DNA of 64,000 bases from 66-474 sp035606235 (GCA_035606235.1 DATNFU010000048.1:1-64000), one strand, 5' to 3'. Positions 18,043 through 27,666 are shown, numbered from the stretch's first letter. A program made the numbers and translations. Notes: a model not told the origin generated them from the letters alone.

Positions 18043-18609
18043 ATGGGCAACCGTCTCTCGAAAATTTATACCCGCACCGGTGATGATGGAACCACCGGCC
18101 TCGGCGATGGCACGCGCACCCGCAAGGATTCCGCGCGCGTCACGGCCTACGGAACGGTAGACGAGCTCAACAGCACGCTGGGCGTGCTGCTGGCGGCTCC
18201 CGATCTGCCCGCACCGGTGATCGAAAGCCTGATGCAGATCCAGCACGATCTGTTCGATCTCGGCGGCGAGCTGTGCATTCCCGGCATGGCGATGGTCGAC
18301 GATGCCGACATCGCGCGGCTGGAGTCCACCCTCGATCGCTTCAACGCCGACCTGCCGCCGCTGAAGGAATTCATCCTGCCCGGCGGCGGCATGGCTGCGG
18401 CGCAGTGCCATGTCGCGCGCACCGTGTGCCGGCGCGCCGAGCGCTGCGTGGTGACGCTGGCGTGCGAGGAAACGGTGCGCCCGCAGACGTTGCACTATCT
18501 CAATCGTCTTTCCGATCTGCTGTTCGTGCTGGCGCGTGTGCTGGCCCGCGCAAGCGGACACGGCGAAGTACTGTGGCAACACCAACGCCGCTCCAGAAAA
18601 AAAGCCTGA
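18043..18609 (+). CDS. PduO-type ATP:cob(I)alamin adenosyltransferase (188 aa)
   Basis: KIYTRTGDDGTTGLGDGTR at the N terminus is the ATP-binding signature of PduO-type enzymes; VDELNSTLGVLLA, LPGGGMAAAQCHVARTVCRRAER and LNRLSDLLFVLARV complete the family profile. The cytosolic trimer transfers the adenosyl group of ATP to cob(I)alamin to form coenzyme B12. Start ATG at 18043. It lies 13 bases after the small membrane protein, probably in one operon. Confidence 0.93.
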   Translation: MGNRLSKIYTRTGDDGTTGLGDGTRTRKDSARVTAYGTVDELNSTLGVLLAAPDLPAPVIESLMQIQHDLFDLGGELCIPGMAMVDDADIARLESTLDRFNADLPPLKEFILPGGGMAAAQCHVARTVCRRAERCVVTLACEETVRPQTLHYLNRLSDLLFVLARVLARASGHGEVLWQHQRRSRKKA

Positions 18610-18709
18610 GTCGCAACTCATCCGTTCGTGGTGAACTGTCAAGCCATGAACGGCATCCTGGGCCAGCTTGTTCGCCTTGGGCATGCCAGGGCAAACGGTT
18701 CCTTGACCG

Positions 18710-19636
18710 ATGATTCCAACGCTTCGCGTCTACACCCATCCCGCCTGCCTGCGCCACGATCCCGGTATCGCTCATGCGGAATCGCCAGCCCGGCTGCGCG
18801 CAGTGTTGCAGGCGCTGGAAGATCCGCGTTTCGCGCAGCTGCAACGGATCGAAGCGCCGCGCGCCACCCGTGCACAACTGCTGCGCGTGCATGACGCTGC
18901 GTATGTCGAAAGCATCTTCATGAGCGCGCCGGAAACCGGTTCGCTGCGGCTCGATGCCGACACCGTGATGTCGCCGGGTTCTCTGGAAGCCGCGGAGCGC
19001 GCGGCCGGCGCGGCGTGCGCGGCGGTGGATGCCGTGATGAAAGCTGAAACGAGCCGCGCGTTTTGCGCGGTGCGCCCGCCCGGGCATCATGCCACGCACG
19101 ATACCGCGATGGGCTTTTGCATCTTCAACGGCATCGCGATGGCGGCGGCGCACGCGCTGGAAGCGCACGGGCTCCAGCGTGTCGCGATCGTGGATTTCGA
19201 TGTGCATCACGGCAACGGCACGCAGGATATTTTTGCGCGGGATGCGCGCGTGCTGTACCTGTCCAGCCACCAGATGCCGTTGTATCCGGGCACCGGCGCG
19301 GCAAGCGAAAAGGGTGTCGGCAACATCGTCAATGCACCGCTGCCGCCCGATGCCGGTTCGCGCGAATTTCGCGCGGCCTGGGATGACATCCTTTTGCCCG
19401 CACTCGACGCATTCCATCCGCAACTGCTGCTGGTTTCCGCCGGTTTCGATGCGCACCGACTCGATCCGCTGGCGCAGTTGCAAGTCGAAACGGCAGATTA
19501 CGCATGGATCACCCGGCGACTGCGCGCGCGGGCCGATGCGCACGCGCAGGGCCGCCTGATATCGGTGCTGGAAGGCGGCTACAACCTGGACGCATTGCGC
19601 GAATCGGTGATCGCGCATGCCGCGGCGATGCTGTGA
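18710..19636 (+). CDS. Histone deacetylase-family zinc hydrolase (308 aa)
   Basis: Class II-like HDAC/acetylpolyamine amidohydrolase fold: RPPGHHATHDTAMGFC holds the catalytic His pair, IVDFDVHHGNGTQDIF and LVSAGFDAHRLDPLA supply the zinc Asp/His/Asp ligands, and EGGYNLDAL is the last loop with the Tyr-side Gly motif. Bacterial members deacetylate small acetyl-amines or acetyl-lysine. Its substrate is not identifiable. The 100 bases before it hold no gene. Confidence 0.88.
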   Translation: MIPTLRVYTHPACLRHDPGIAHAESPARLRAVLQALEDPRFAQLQRIEAPRATRAQLLRVHDAAYVESIFMSAPETGSLRLDADTVMSPGSLEAAERAAGAACAAVDAVMKAETSRAFCAVRPPGHHATHDTAMGFCIFNGIAMAAAHALEAHGLQRVAIVDFDVHHGNGTQDIFARDARVLYLSSHQMPLYPGTGAASEKGVGNIVNAPLPPDAGSREFRAAWDDILLPALDAFHPQLLLVSAGFDAHRLDPLAQLQVETADYAWITRRLRARADAHAQGRLISVLEGGYNLDALRESVIAHAAAML

Positions 19637-19859
19637 AAAAAAAGCGGCGCTTCGCGCAATTTGAAGACACGTCAACACGGCTTGGAAGGTAGCCTGCCCG
19701 CATCGGCCTTTGCCGGCTGCCGGGGTGGCCCCGCAGCACGGGCCGCCCGCCCGTCGACGGAAGTAAAGCAGCGGCATTTCGAACCCCGCTGTGGCGCCCG
19801 GGTTCCTCGTCACGCCCGCTTTCTGCTAGTTTAACGTTACTCCGGGACGAGGAAGTACC

Positions 19860-22136
19860 GTGCTGCGCCGATCAACCACGCTGACGCCGCGCACGCTCGC
19901 GTTCGCCATCGCCATGGCCGTGCTGCCCGCCACCGCCGCCGTCGCGCAGTCCGAGAAGATCGTCTGCCCGCTGGGTGCGTTCACCTGCCCGCGCGACAAG
20001 AACGACTTTTCGCTGTGCAAGAAGAACGACCTGCTGGATTTCTACGTGTCCGGCCTGCCGACCACCGGCGATGCCTCGCAAGCGGTTTCGGATGTGCGCG
20101 CCGATCGGCTGGAGAGCCCGGACAGCAACGTGTTCCACCTGTACGGCGATGTGCGTCTGCAACGGCTGGATCAATTGCTGCGCGCCGAACACGTCGATTA
20201 CACCGAGGATTCGACCGCTTACCTGGCGCAAGGCAACGTGCGTTACCAGGATCGCAACGAGTTGTTTTCGGCGACGCGCATGCGCGGCACCACCGATCCG
20301 GAATACGGCGTCGCCGATGACGTGCGCTATCAATTGCTGAGTTCGCGCGGCAACGGCAGCGCCACGCAAGCGACCATCCTCGACGCACAGCACAGTGCTT
20401 ACAAGCAGGTCAGCTATTCGACTTGCGACCCGAGCGACCGCGTGTGGGAATTGCGTTCCAACACGATGGCGATCGACCAGGATTCGGGCGTAGGCCGCGC
20501 GCATGACGTGACCTTGCGCCTCAAGGGCGTGCCATTCCTGTGGCTGCCGTATATGCGCTTTCCGGTCGACAAGCGCCGCCAATCAGGCTTCCTGTATCCG
20601 AGCTTCGGCAGCAGCAGCCACTCCGGCTTGTATTTCGCGCTGCCGTATTACTTCAATCTGGCGCCGAACTACGACGCCACGCTTACACCGCGGATTTATT
20701 CCGATCGCGGCGTGATGCTCGGCGGCGAGTTTCGCTATCTGATGGGCGGCAGCAGCGGGATTCTGCAGTTCAATTACATGCCGCAGGATCGCGTCGCCAA
20801 CCGTGATCGCGGCTTCCTGCATTTTCAGGATTCGACCTATCTGATGCCGGGTTGGGTGTTCAATGCCAGCGTCAATCGCGTCACCGACAAGAGCTATTTC
20901 CAGGATTTCGGCAACAACCTCACCGCCGCGGTGACCTCGCTGATCGGCTCCTCCGCGTATCTCAGTGGCAGCGGCGATTGGTGGGACGCGGGGCTGGGTG
21001 TGGACACCTGGCAGATTACCGACCCGACCATTCCGGATTCGGCCGAACCGTTCAGGCGCCTGCCGCGCCTGTACTTCAATGCCGACCGCCCGTTCGGACC
21101 GCTGGGCGGTCCCGAATGGGGCATCAACGCCGAAGCGGTGCGTTTCCAAAGCTCGTTTCGGCCAGGCGGCGAGCGCGCGGATATCTATCCGTACCTCGCG
21201 TGGCCATTGCAGGGCGCGGCGTGGTTCGTGCGCCCGGAACTTGGCTATCGCTACACCGCGTACAACCTGGAGCGCCCCGCGATCAGCGGCGGCTCGACCG
21301 ACCCCAGCCGTAGCGTGCCGATCTTCGATGTGGATGCGGGGCTGATCTTCGAGCGCGACACCAACCTGTTCGGCAACAGTTACACGCAAACGCTGGAGCC
21401 GCGCCTGTATTACCTGCGCGTGCCGTATCGCAATCAGGACGACCTGCCGTTGTTTGATACCCAGCCGTTGACCTTCGATTTCTGGCAGTTGTTCACCACC
21501 AACAGTTTTTCCGGCGCCGACCGTCAGGAGAATGCCAACAATCTTTCGCTGGCGCTGACCACACGGCTGCTGGACGACAACGGCGTGGAGAAACTCTCGG
21601 CCAGCATTGGCCAGATCCGTTATTTTGATCCGCAGCGCGTGACCTTGCGCCCAGGCCAGAAGATCTCCGATTTCAGCGGTTCCAACTATGTCGGCAATCT
21701 GGAACTGGCCCTGTCGGACAACTGGCGCCTCACCGCTTCGCAACAGTGGAACCCGAATACCGACGAGACCGACGTCTCCACCGTCGGCATCGAGCGCCGG
21801 ATCCGCCAGGATGGCGTGCTGAACCTCGCATACCGCTATCGGCGGGGGCTGATCGAGCAGGTGGACGCATCCAGCGAGCTGCCCATCAGCGATCACTGGA
21901 AATTGGTCGGACGCTACGACTACTCCTTGCGCGACAAGAAAGTGGTGGATGCCTTTGCCGGCGTCGAATGGGACGGCTGCTGCACCGCGGCGCGCGTGTT
22001 GGTGCGCCGCTACGTGCGCGACTTCAAGGGCGACGTGAACAACGCGATCTTCTTCGAAGTCGAGTTCAAGGGCCTGGGCGAGTACGGGCAGAAAACCGAG
22101 AGCTTCCTGCAGCACTCCATTCTGGGTTATCAATGA
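19860..22136 (+). CDS. lptD: LPS-assembly outer-membrane protein LptD (758 aa)
   Basis: A signal peptide ending TAAVAQS is followed by the N-terminal LptA-like jellyroll (about 80-220; VRADRLESPDSNVFHLYGDV, YLAQGNVRYQDRNELFSATR) and a long beta-barrel ending HSILGYQ. Two Cys occur near residues 36 and 43 and a CC pair in VEWDGCCTAARVLVRRY, fitting the disulfide-linked folding known for LptD. With LptE it inserts LPS into the outer leaflet. GTG start with GAGGAAG upstream. First gene of the conserved lptD-surA-pdxA-rsmA-apaG-apaH block. Confidence 0.95.
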   Translation: MLRRSTTLTPRTLAFAIAMAVLPATAAVAQSEKIVCPLGAFTCPRDKNDFSLCKKNDLLDFYVSGLPTTGDASQAVSDVRADRLESPDSNVFHLYGDVRLQRLDQLLRAEHVDYTEDSTAYLAQGNVRYQDRNELFSATRMRGTTDPEYGVADDVRYQLLSSRGNGSATQATILDAQHSAYKQVSYSTCDPSDRVWELRSNTMAIDQDSGVGRAHDVTLRLKGVPFLWLPYMRFPVDKRRQSGFLYPSFGSSSHSGLYFALPYYFNLAPNYDATLTPRIYSDRGVMLGGEFRYLMGGSSGILQFNYMPQDRVANRDRGFLHFQDSTYLMPGWVFNASVNRVTDKSYFQDFGNNLTAAVTSLIGSSAYLSGSGDWWDAGLGVDTWQITDPTIPDSAEPFRRLPRLYFNADRPFGPLGGPEWGINAEAVRFQSSFRPGGERADIYPYLAWPLQGAAWFVRPELGYRYTAYNLERPAISGGSTDPSRSVPIFDVDAGLIFERDTNLFGNSYTQTLEPRLYYLRVPYRNQDDLPLFDTQPLTFDFWQLFTTNSFSGADRQENANNLSLALTTRLLDDNGVEKLSASIGQIRYFDPQRVTLRPGQKISDFSGSNYVGNLELALSDNWRLTASQQWNPNTDETDVSTVGIERRIRQDGVLNLAYRYRRGLIEQVDASSELPISDHWKLVGRYDYSLRDKKVVDAFAGVEWDGCCTAARVLVRRYVRDFKGDVNNAIFFEVEFKGLGEYGQKTESFLQHSILGYQ

Positions 22137-22181
22137 CCGGCTGGGGAACGACTGACCGCGTCTCCGAGTCAAAAAAGACCA

Positions 22182-22204
22182 GCCCTGCCCGTTTTTAACA
22201 GGGC
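22182..22204. terminator. Stem-loop between lptD and surA
   Basis: GCCCTG (22182-22187) pairs with CAGGGC (22199-22204) around an 11-base loop. The minus-strand direction ends in a T tract (AAAAAAGACC precedes it on plus), while plus-strand read-through would continue to surA. It may be a weak attenuator; role unproven. Confidence 0.3.
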
Positions 22205-22263
22205 ATTAAAGCGCCACTCCGGTACACTTCGCATTCCGTCCCGCTGCGCCGCAGCCACTTTCC

Positions 22264-23643
22264 ATGAAAAAAATCTCCGTTTTAAGCGTCGCCTTCCTGC
22301 TCGCCGCCGGCGTCGCCACCCATGCTTCCGCACAATTGCTGAGCGCCGACGCCCCGCCCGCGCCGCAGCAGGATGCCACGCTCGACCGTATCGTTGCGGT
22401 CGTCAATGACGGCGTGATCCTGCAAAGTGAATTGGACGAGGCGATCGCGACCGTGCAGCACCAGTACGCCGATCACCCGGAGCAACTGCCGCCGCCCGGC
22501 GTGCTGCAGAAGCAGGTGCTGGATCGTCTGATCATGAACAAGCTGCAAGTGCAACGCGCCAACGACAACGGCCTGCGCATCTCCGATGACGAGCTGGACG
22601 CCGCGGTCGCTTCGGTGGCCCAGCAGAACAAGATGACGGTGCCGCAACTGCAGGCGGCCATGCAGCAGGACAATGTGGACTACGCCGGTTTCCGCGAGAA
22701 CCTGCGCGACCAGCTGCTGATCCAGCGGCTGCGCCAGCAGGTGATGCAGAGTTCCGCGCAGGTCTCCGACGCCGAGATCGACAACATGCTGGCCAATCCG
22801 GCGTTCAAGTCCGGCGAAGTGCATCTGGCCCATATCGATGTGACGTTGCCGGACGGCGCGGACGCCAAGGCAATCGCCGCCGCGCAAGCCAAAGCCGACA
22901 AGATCGAATCGGATTTGAAGGGCGGCAAGGAATTCTCCGCCGAAGCGATCAGTTCTTCAGGCGCATCCGACGCCCTGGAAGGCGGCGATCTGGGCTGGCA
23001 TCGCGTGGATGAACTGCCGGCCGCATTCGCTGCACAGGTCGAGCAGATGCAGCCGGGCGCGGTATCCCAGCCGCTGCGCACGCCGGGTGGGTTCACCATC
23101 ATCAAGCTGGTGGACCGCCGCGGTGCCGACGCCAAGCAGATCGTCACCGAGTACCACGCGCGTCACATCATGATCAAACCCAACGCGCTGGTGTCCGAGC
23201 AGGAAGCGCAGGACAAGATCAACGCGATATACCACCAGATCGTGGATGATCACCAGGATTTCAGCGCATTGGCTAAAAAGGATTCCGACGACAACACCAG
23301 CGCCAACGCCGGCGGCGACATGGGCTGGTTCATGCACGACGACTGGGGTGGCGACATCGGCAATCTGGTTGCAACCATGCAGCCGGGGCAGGTATCGCAA
23401 CCGTTCAAGAGCCAGGATGGTTCCTGGCACCTGATCCAGTTGCTCGGCACGCGCCAGGCCGACAAGACCCAGGATATCCAGCGCGAGCAGGCGCGCCAGG
23501 CAATCGCCGCGCGCAAGGGTGCGGATGCTTACGAACAGTTCCTGCGCGATATCCGTTCGGATGCCTACATAGATATCCGTCTGCCGGGCGCACAAGCGGA
23601 CCAGACCGCCAGCGCAGATACGGGTAGCGCCGGCACCCCGTGA
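22264..23643 (+). CDS. surA: Periplasmic chaperone and peptidyl-prolyl isomerase SurA (459 aa)
   Basis: Signal peptide (VLSVAFLLAAGVATHASAQ), N-terminal chaperone domain (DRIVAVVNDGVILQSELDEA, QVLDRLIMNKLQVQ), two parvulin domains (about 175-285 with SGEVHLAHIDV and 290-400 with YHARHIMIKP, GGDMGWF), and a C-terminal helix returning to the core. It folds outer-membrane proteins including LptD, encoded just upstream. Its TGA overlaps the GTG start of pdxA. Confidence 0.96.
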   Translation: MKKISVLSVAFLLAAGVATHASAQLLSADAPPAPQQDATLDRIVAVVNDGVILQSELDEAIATVQHQYADHPEQLPPPGVLQKQVLDRLIMNKLQVQRANDNGLRISDDELDAAVASVAQQNKMTVPQLQAAMQQDNVDYAGFRENLRDQLLIQRLRQQVMQSSAQVSDAEIDNMLANPAFKSGEVHLAHIDVTLPDGADAKAIAAAQAKADKIESDLKGGKEFSAEAISSSGASDALEGGDLGWHRVDELPAAFAAQVEQMQPGAVSQPLRTPGGFTIIKLVDRRGADAKQIVTEYHARHIMIKPNALVSEQEAQDKINAIYHQIVDDHQDFSALAKKDSDDNTSANAGGDMGWFMHDDWGGDIGNLVATMQPGQVSQPFKSQDGSWHLIQLLGTRQADKTQDIQREQARQAIAARKGADAYEQFLRDIRSDAYIDIRLPGAQADQTASADTGSAGTP

Positions 23644-24713
23644 ACGCCGCGGCCTTGCCGCGGCTCGCCCTCACCGCCGGCGAGCCGGCAGGTGTGGGGC
23701 CGGAACTGATCGCCAGGCTTGCGGCCTCCTCTTTTCCCGCCGACCTGATTGCGATCGGCGATGCCGGATTGCTGCGGCGCGCAGCCACCGCGTGCGGCCT
23801 CGACCTGCAAATCGAACCGTTCGATGGTGCGTCGCGCGCGCTGCGCGCACCCGGTGCGTTGCGTCTCGTCGAGGTTGCGCTGCGCGCTCCGGAAATGCCG
23901 GGCCTGCCCGATCCCCGCAACGCATTCCATGTCCTGAATGCGTTGGCACGCGCCGCGGATGGCTGCGCCAGCGGCGAGTTCGACGCGCTGGTCACCGCGC
24001 CTGTGCAGAAGTCCGTCATCAACGACGCTGGCGAGACCTTCAGTGGCCACACCGAATTCTTTGCGCGCCGGGCCAACTGCGATGTGGTCATGATGCTGGC
24101 TTCACCCGAGTTGCGGGTCGCGCTCGCCACCACGCACCTGCCGCTGTCGAAAGTGCCGGCGGCGATTGCGCGCGACTCGCTCACTCGCACATTGCGCATC
24201 ATGCATGCCGAGCTGGTCGCGAAGTTCGGGATCGCGCAGCCGCGAATCGCCGTGCTGGGCTTGAATCCGCACGCCGGTGAAGCCGGGCATCTCGGCAGCG
24301 AGGAAATCGACACGATCACTCCGGCCATGGACGCACTGCGCGCGGAGGGCTTCGCGCTGCTCGGGCCGCTGCCGGCCGATACCGCCTTCGTGCCGGCGCA
24401 GCGCACGCATTACGATGCGGTGCTGGCGATGTATCACGACCAGGCATTGCCGGTGTTGAAGTCCGAAGCGTTCGAGCGCACGGTCAACATCACCCTCGGT
24501 TTGCCCTATATCCGCACCTCGGTGGATCACGGTACCGCGCTGGATCTGGCGGGAAGCGGCCGCGCCGATCCGCGCAGCCTGTTTGCGGCAGCGGAGCTCG
24601 CGCTACAACTCGCGGATCGCAAAGCTTCGCGCCCCGCTCACCCGCCAGGCGCTTTGCGCTTGTCTTCCTCTGCCCACCGGGGAGAGGATCGGGGTGATGG
24701 GGAGCTCGGCTGA
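23640..24713 (+). CDS. pdxA: 4-hydroxythreonine-4-phosphate dehydrogenase PdxA (357 aa)
   Basis: PdxA of the PLP pathway: LTAGEPAGVGPELIA, FSGHTEFFARR, ALATTHLPLSKVPAAI, GLNPHAGEAGHLGSEE (metal and substrate site) and MYHDQALPVLK...TLGLPYIRTSVDHGTALD. It oxidises 4-phosphohydroxy-threonine with NAD. GTG start overlapping the surA stop by four bases. The last ~25 residues (SRPAHPPGALRLSSSAHRG and beyond) exceed the usual length of about 330 and are encoded by repeat-like DNA at roughly 24636-24705. Confidence 0.94.
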   Translation: MNAAALPRLALTAGEPAGVGPELIARLAASSFPADLIAIGDAGLLRRAATACGLDLQIEPFDGASRALRAPGALRLVEVALRAPEMPGLPDPRNAFHVLNALARAADGCASGEFDALVTAPVQKSVINDAGETFSGHTEFFARRANCDVVMMLASPELRVALATTHLPLSKVPAAIARDSLTRTLRIMHAELVAKFGIAQPRIAVLGLNPHAGEAGHLGSEEIDTITPAMDALRAEGFALLGPLPADTAFVPAQRTHYDAVLAMYHDQALPVLKSEAFERTVNITLGLPYIRTSVDHGTALDLAGSGRADPRSLFAAAELALQLADRKASRPAHPPGALRLSSSAHRGEDRGDGELG

Positions 24714-24719
24714 TCCGCC

Positions 24720-25532
24720 ATGGCGCGCCCCAAAAAACACTACGGCCAGCATTTTCTGCATGAGCGCGGGATCATCGAGCGGATCATCGCCGCGCTCGCA
24801 CCCCGGGAAGGCGACCGCATCGTCGAGATTGGCCCGGGCGAAGGCGCGCTGACGCTGCCTTTGCTCGATGCCGCGCATACGCTCACCGCAATCGAACTGG
24901 ATGCAGAACTGCTCGCGCCATTGCGCGCGGCGGCGCAAGCGCGCGGCGAGCTCACCATCATCCACGCCGACGTGCTGCAAGTGGACCTCACCGCGCTTGC
25001 GGGCGGCGGCAAGTTGCGGCTGGTCGGCAACCTGCCCTATTACGTGTCCAGCCCGATCCTGTTCCACTGCCTGCAACACGCACGCGTCATCGGCGACATG
25101 CTGTTCATGCTGCAAAAGGAAGTGGTGGATCGCATGGCCGCACCACCCGGCAGCAAGACCTACGGACGGCTTTCGGTGATGCTGCAACTGGCATGCAAGA
25201 TCGAACCGCTGCTGCGCGTGCCGCCGGGCGCGTTTCGCCCGCCGCCGCAGGTGGATTCGGCGGTGGTACGCTTGATCCCGCATGGGTCGCCGCTGGATGC
25301 GCAGGTGGAGCACGCGCGCGTCGAGGCGATCGTGCGCGCGGCATTCGGCAAACGCCGCAAGACGCTCGCCAACGCGCTCTCGGGCCTGCTGGATGCGGAA
25401 GCTATCCGTGCCGCCGGCATTGATCCGCGCGCGCGCGCCGAAACCCTGTCGCCGCAGGATTATGTGAACCTCGCTCGCAGCGCGGACTTGCCGAGTCCCG
25501 CCGTCATCGCGGACAATCCAGAGCATGGCTGA
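24720..25532 (+). CDS. rsmA: 16S rRNA (A1518/A1519) dimethyltransferase RsmA/KsgA (270 aa)
   Basis: Class I SAM methyltransferase: KKHYGQHFLHERGII, SAM motif IVEIGPGEGALTLPL, catalytic NLPYYVSSPI and the C-terminal FRPPPQVDSAVVRLIPH. It dimethylates adenines near the 3' end of 16S rRNA during 30S maturation. Located 6 bases after pdxA and overlapping apaG by 8 bases, in the classic order. Confidence 0.96.
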   Translation: MARPKKHYGQHFLHERGIIERIIAALAPREGDRIVEIGPGEGALTLPLLDAAHTLTAIELDAELLAPLRAAAQARGELTIIHADVLQVDLTALAGGGKLRLVGNLPYYVSSPILFHCLQHARVIGDMLFMLQKEVVDRMAAPPGSKTYGRLSVMLQLACKIEPLLRVPPGAFRPPPQVDSAVVRLIPHGSPLDAQVEHARVEAIVRAAFGKRRKTLANALSGLLDAEAIRAAGIDPRARAETLSPQDYVNLARSADLPSPAVIADNPEHG

Positions 25533-25917
25533 CCGCGACAACCACGAGCCCTATGCGATCCAGATCTCCGTGGATACGCGCTTCGTCGTCGAGCAATCGC
25601 AGCCCGACGCCGATCGTTACGTGTTCGCCTACACGATCACGTTGCGCAACGTCGGGGGGATTCCTGCGCGCCTGCTGGCGCGACACTGGATCATCACCGA
25701 CGCCAACGGCAAGGTGGAGGAAGTGCGCGGCGATGGTGTGGTCGGCGAACAGCCGCGCCTGAATCCCGGCGAGGGTTACAGCTACACTTCCGGCGCGGTG
25801 CTGCAAACCAGCGTCGGCACCATGCGGGGCGCCTACTTCCTGCATGCCGATGACGGCACCGATTTCGAAACGCCGATTCCGGAATTCGTGCTGTCGGTGC
25901 CGCGCACCCTTCACTGA
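25525..25917 (+). CDS. apaG: ApaG protein (130 aa)
   Basis: Full-length ApaG fold (fibronectin-III-like): IQISVDTRFVVEQSQPD, YAYTITLRNVG-like RYVFAYTITLRNVGGIPA, LLARHWIITDANGKVEEVRG, GYSYTSGAVLQTSVGTMRG. The family is a small Co/Mg-binding protein of unclear role, cotranscribed with apaH. Starts eight bases inside the rsmA end; ends 12 bases before apaH. Confidence 0.95.
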   Translation: MADRDNHEPYAIQISVDTRFVVEQSQPDADRYVFAYTITLRNVGGIPARLLARHWIITDANGKVEEVRGDGVVGEQPRLNPGEGYSYTSGAVLQTSVGTMRGAYFLHADDGTDFETPIPEFVLSVPRTLH

Positions 25918-25929
25918 GGAGCATTGCGC

Positions 25930-26769
25930 ATGGCCGTCTATGCGATCGGCGATGTGCAAGGCTGTTATCCGGAACTGCGGCGCCTGCTGGATCGCCTGAA
26001 CTTCGACCCGGCAGCCGACGCGCTCTGGTTCTGCGGCGATCTGGTTAACCGCGGCGGAGAGTCGCTGGAAGTTCTGCGGCTGGTTCACGGCATCCGCGAA
26101 CACTGCGTCGTCGCCCTCGGTAATCACGATCTGAGCCTGCTCGCGGTCGCGCAACGCGACCCGCAAGCACGGAGCCATGTGAACCCTGATCTGCGTCGCG
26201 TAATGGAAGCCGAAGACAGCACCATGCTGCTGCAATGGTTACGCACGCAGAAACTGATCCATTGCGACGAAGCGCTGCGCTTCACGATCGTGCATGCCGG
26301 GCTGGCGCCTTCGTGGACGCTCAAGCAGGCGCTGCGCATCGGCCGCGAAGTCGAACGCGCACTGTCCGGCCCTTCGCATCGTGCGCTGCTCGCTCGCATG
26401 TTCGGCAACAAACCGGCGGGCTGGTCGGTCAAGCTGCACGGCCATGACCGGCTGCGCGCGGCGATCAACATCATGACCCGCATGCGCTACTGCGATATGC
26501 GCGGGCGCATCGATTTTGACGCCAAGGGTGCCCCAGGCTCGCAGCGCGCCGGCTTGTATCCGTGGTATGAGGTGCCCGGCGTCAAGCCTCGCGACAGCCG
26601 TATCGTCTGCGGTCACTGGTCTGCCCTCGGCCGCTTTGCGGGCTTGGGTATTTACGCCATCGACACCGGCTGCGTGTGGGGCGGCCAGCTCACCGCATTG
26701 CGACTGGATGAAGAAGAACCGCGATTCATTGCGGTGAATGCGGAGCCGAATCGCCGCAGACCCGTTTGA
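25930..26769 (+). CDS. apaH: Symmetrical bis(5'-nucleosyl)-tetraphosphatase ApaH (279 aa)
   Basis: Calcineurin-type phosphoesterase hydrolysing Ap4A to two ADP. Metal motifs GDVQGCYPEL, FCGDLVNRG, ALGNHDLSLL and the later His at CGHWSALGRF are all present. The AGGAG at 25917-25921 favours the ATG at 25930 over the TTG at 25924. Last gene of the lptD block; faces the phosphatase-like gene. Confidence 0.95.
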   Translation: MAVYAIGDVQGCYPELRRLLDRLNFDPAADALWFCGDLVNRGGESLEVLRLVHGIREHCVVALGNHDLSLLAVAQRDPQARSHVNPDLRRVMEAEDSTMLLQWLRTQKLIHCDEALRFTIVHAGLAPSWTLKQALRIGREVERALSGPSHRALLARMFGNKPAGWSVKLHGHDRLRAAINIMTRMRYCDMRGRIDFDAKGAPGSQRAGLYPWYEVPGVKPRDSRIVCGHWSALGRFAGLGIYAIDTGCVWGGQLTALRLDEEEPRFIAVNAEPNRRRPV

Positions 26770-26851
26770 AATCCGCAACTCGAGAACGGCAAGCAGGCAT
26801 GCAACGGCGGACATTTGCAAGAACGCGCCTGCTCGCAACCACGGTCGCCCA

Positions 26852-27640
26852 TCATCTTGGGTTGTGCATGCCCGCGAGAATTCCGGTGTGCAGCACCGGT
26901 GTTGCCGCGGCCAGTACGCTGGTCGTCTCCAACGACAGTTCCGCGCCTTGCAGATCGGAGAACACGCCGCCGGCTTCGCGCACGATCACCGCCAGCGCGG
27001 CGATGTCGAGTATGTTGACGTCGGATTCGATCACGATGTCCAGCCCGCCGCGCGCCAGCAGGTGGTAGTGGCAGAAGTCGCCGTAGCCGCGTACCCGATT
27101 GACTTCGCGGATCAGCGCGCCGGCTGCGCTCCAGCGTGGCGCGTCTTTCGTCAGTGTCTTGATGTTGCCGAACGAGAGCGAGGCATCTTTCAACATGCGC
27201 GTACCGGCAACCTGCACGCGTTTGCCGTCGAGGAACGCGCCGCCGTCGCGCCGCGCCCACATGGTTTCGCCATACAGCGGCGCGTGCGACACGCCCAGTA
27301 CCAGCTTGTCTTCATGCATCAATGCGATCTGCGTCGAAAAAAATGGCGTGCCGCGCACGAAACTTTTGGTGCCGTCCAGCGGATCCACCAGCCACAGGAA
27401 TTCGCTTGTCCCCGTCCTGCCGCGTTCCTCGCCGTAAATGGCGTGATCGGGAAATGCGCGGTCGAGCAGATGGCGGATCGTGTCCTCGGCTTCGCGGTCG
27501 GCGACCGTGACCGGGCTGGCGTCGGGCTTGAGTTCCACCTCCACGCCACGCTCGAAATGTCGTGCGATCAGCTCGCCGGCATTGCGCGCGGCTTGCAGCG
27601 CGATGTCGAGAGCGCGGTCGAGGAATTCACTGGAAATCAT
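26852..27640 (-). CDS. Inositol-monophosphatase-family phosphatase, HisN-like (262 aa)
   Basis: Metal-dependent sugar-phosphatase fold: GEERGRTG carries the first metal Glu, WLVDPLDGTKSFVRGTPFF is the signature, and DFCHYHLLARGGLDIVIES followed by NILDIAALAVIVREAGG is the C-terminal signature. This group includes histidinol-phosphatases (HisN) and myo-inositol monophosphatases; DGTKSFVRGTPFF is common in the HisN-like branch. No his operon is near. ATG 27640 is preferred to an upstream TTG at 27661. Divergent from bioA across a repeat element. Confidence 0.85.
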   Translation of the reverse strand: MISSEFLDRALDIALQAARNAGELIARHFERGVEVELKPDASPVTVADREAEDTIRHLLDRAFPDHAIYGEERGRTGTSEFLWLVDPLDGTKSFVRGTPFFSTQIALMHEDKLVLGVSHAPLYGETMWARRDGGAFLDGKRVQVAGTRMLKDASLSFGNIKTLTKDAPRWSAAGALIREVNRVRGYGDFCHYHLLARGGLDIVIESDVNILDIAALAVIVREAGGVFSDLQGAELSLETTSVLAAATPVLHTGILAGMHNPR

Positions 27641-27666
27641 GTTTTGAACCCGGGGTGGCAATCAGA

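Noticed and set aside
22205..22263. surA promoter with TACACT -10
   Set aside because: The only -35-like box is about 22 bases away, too far to support a call.
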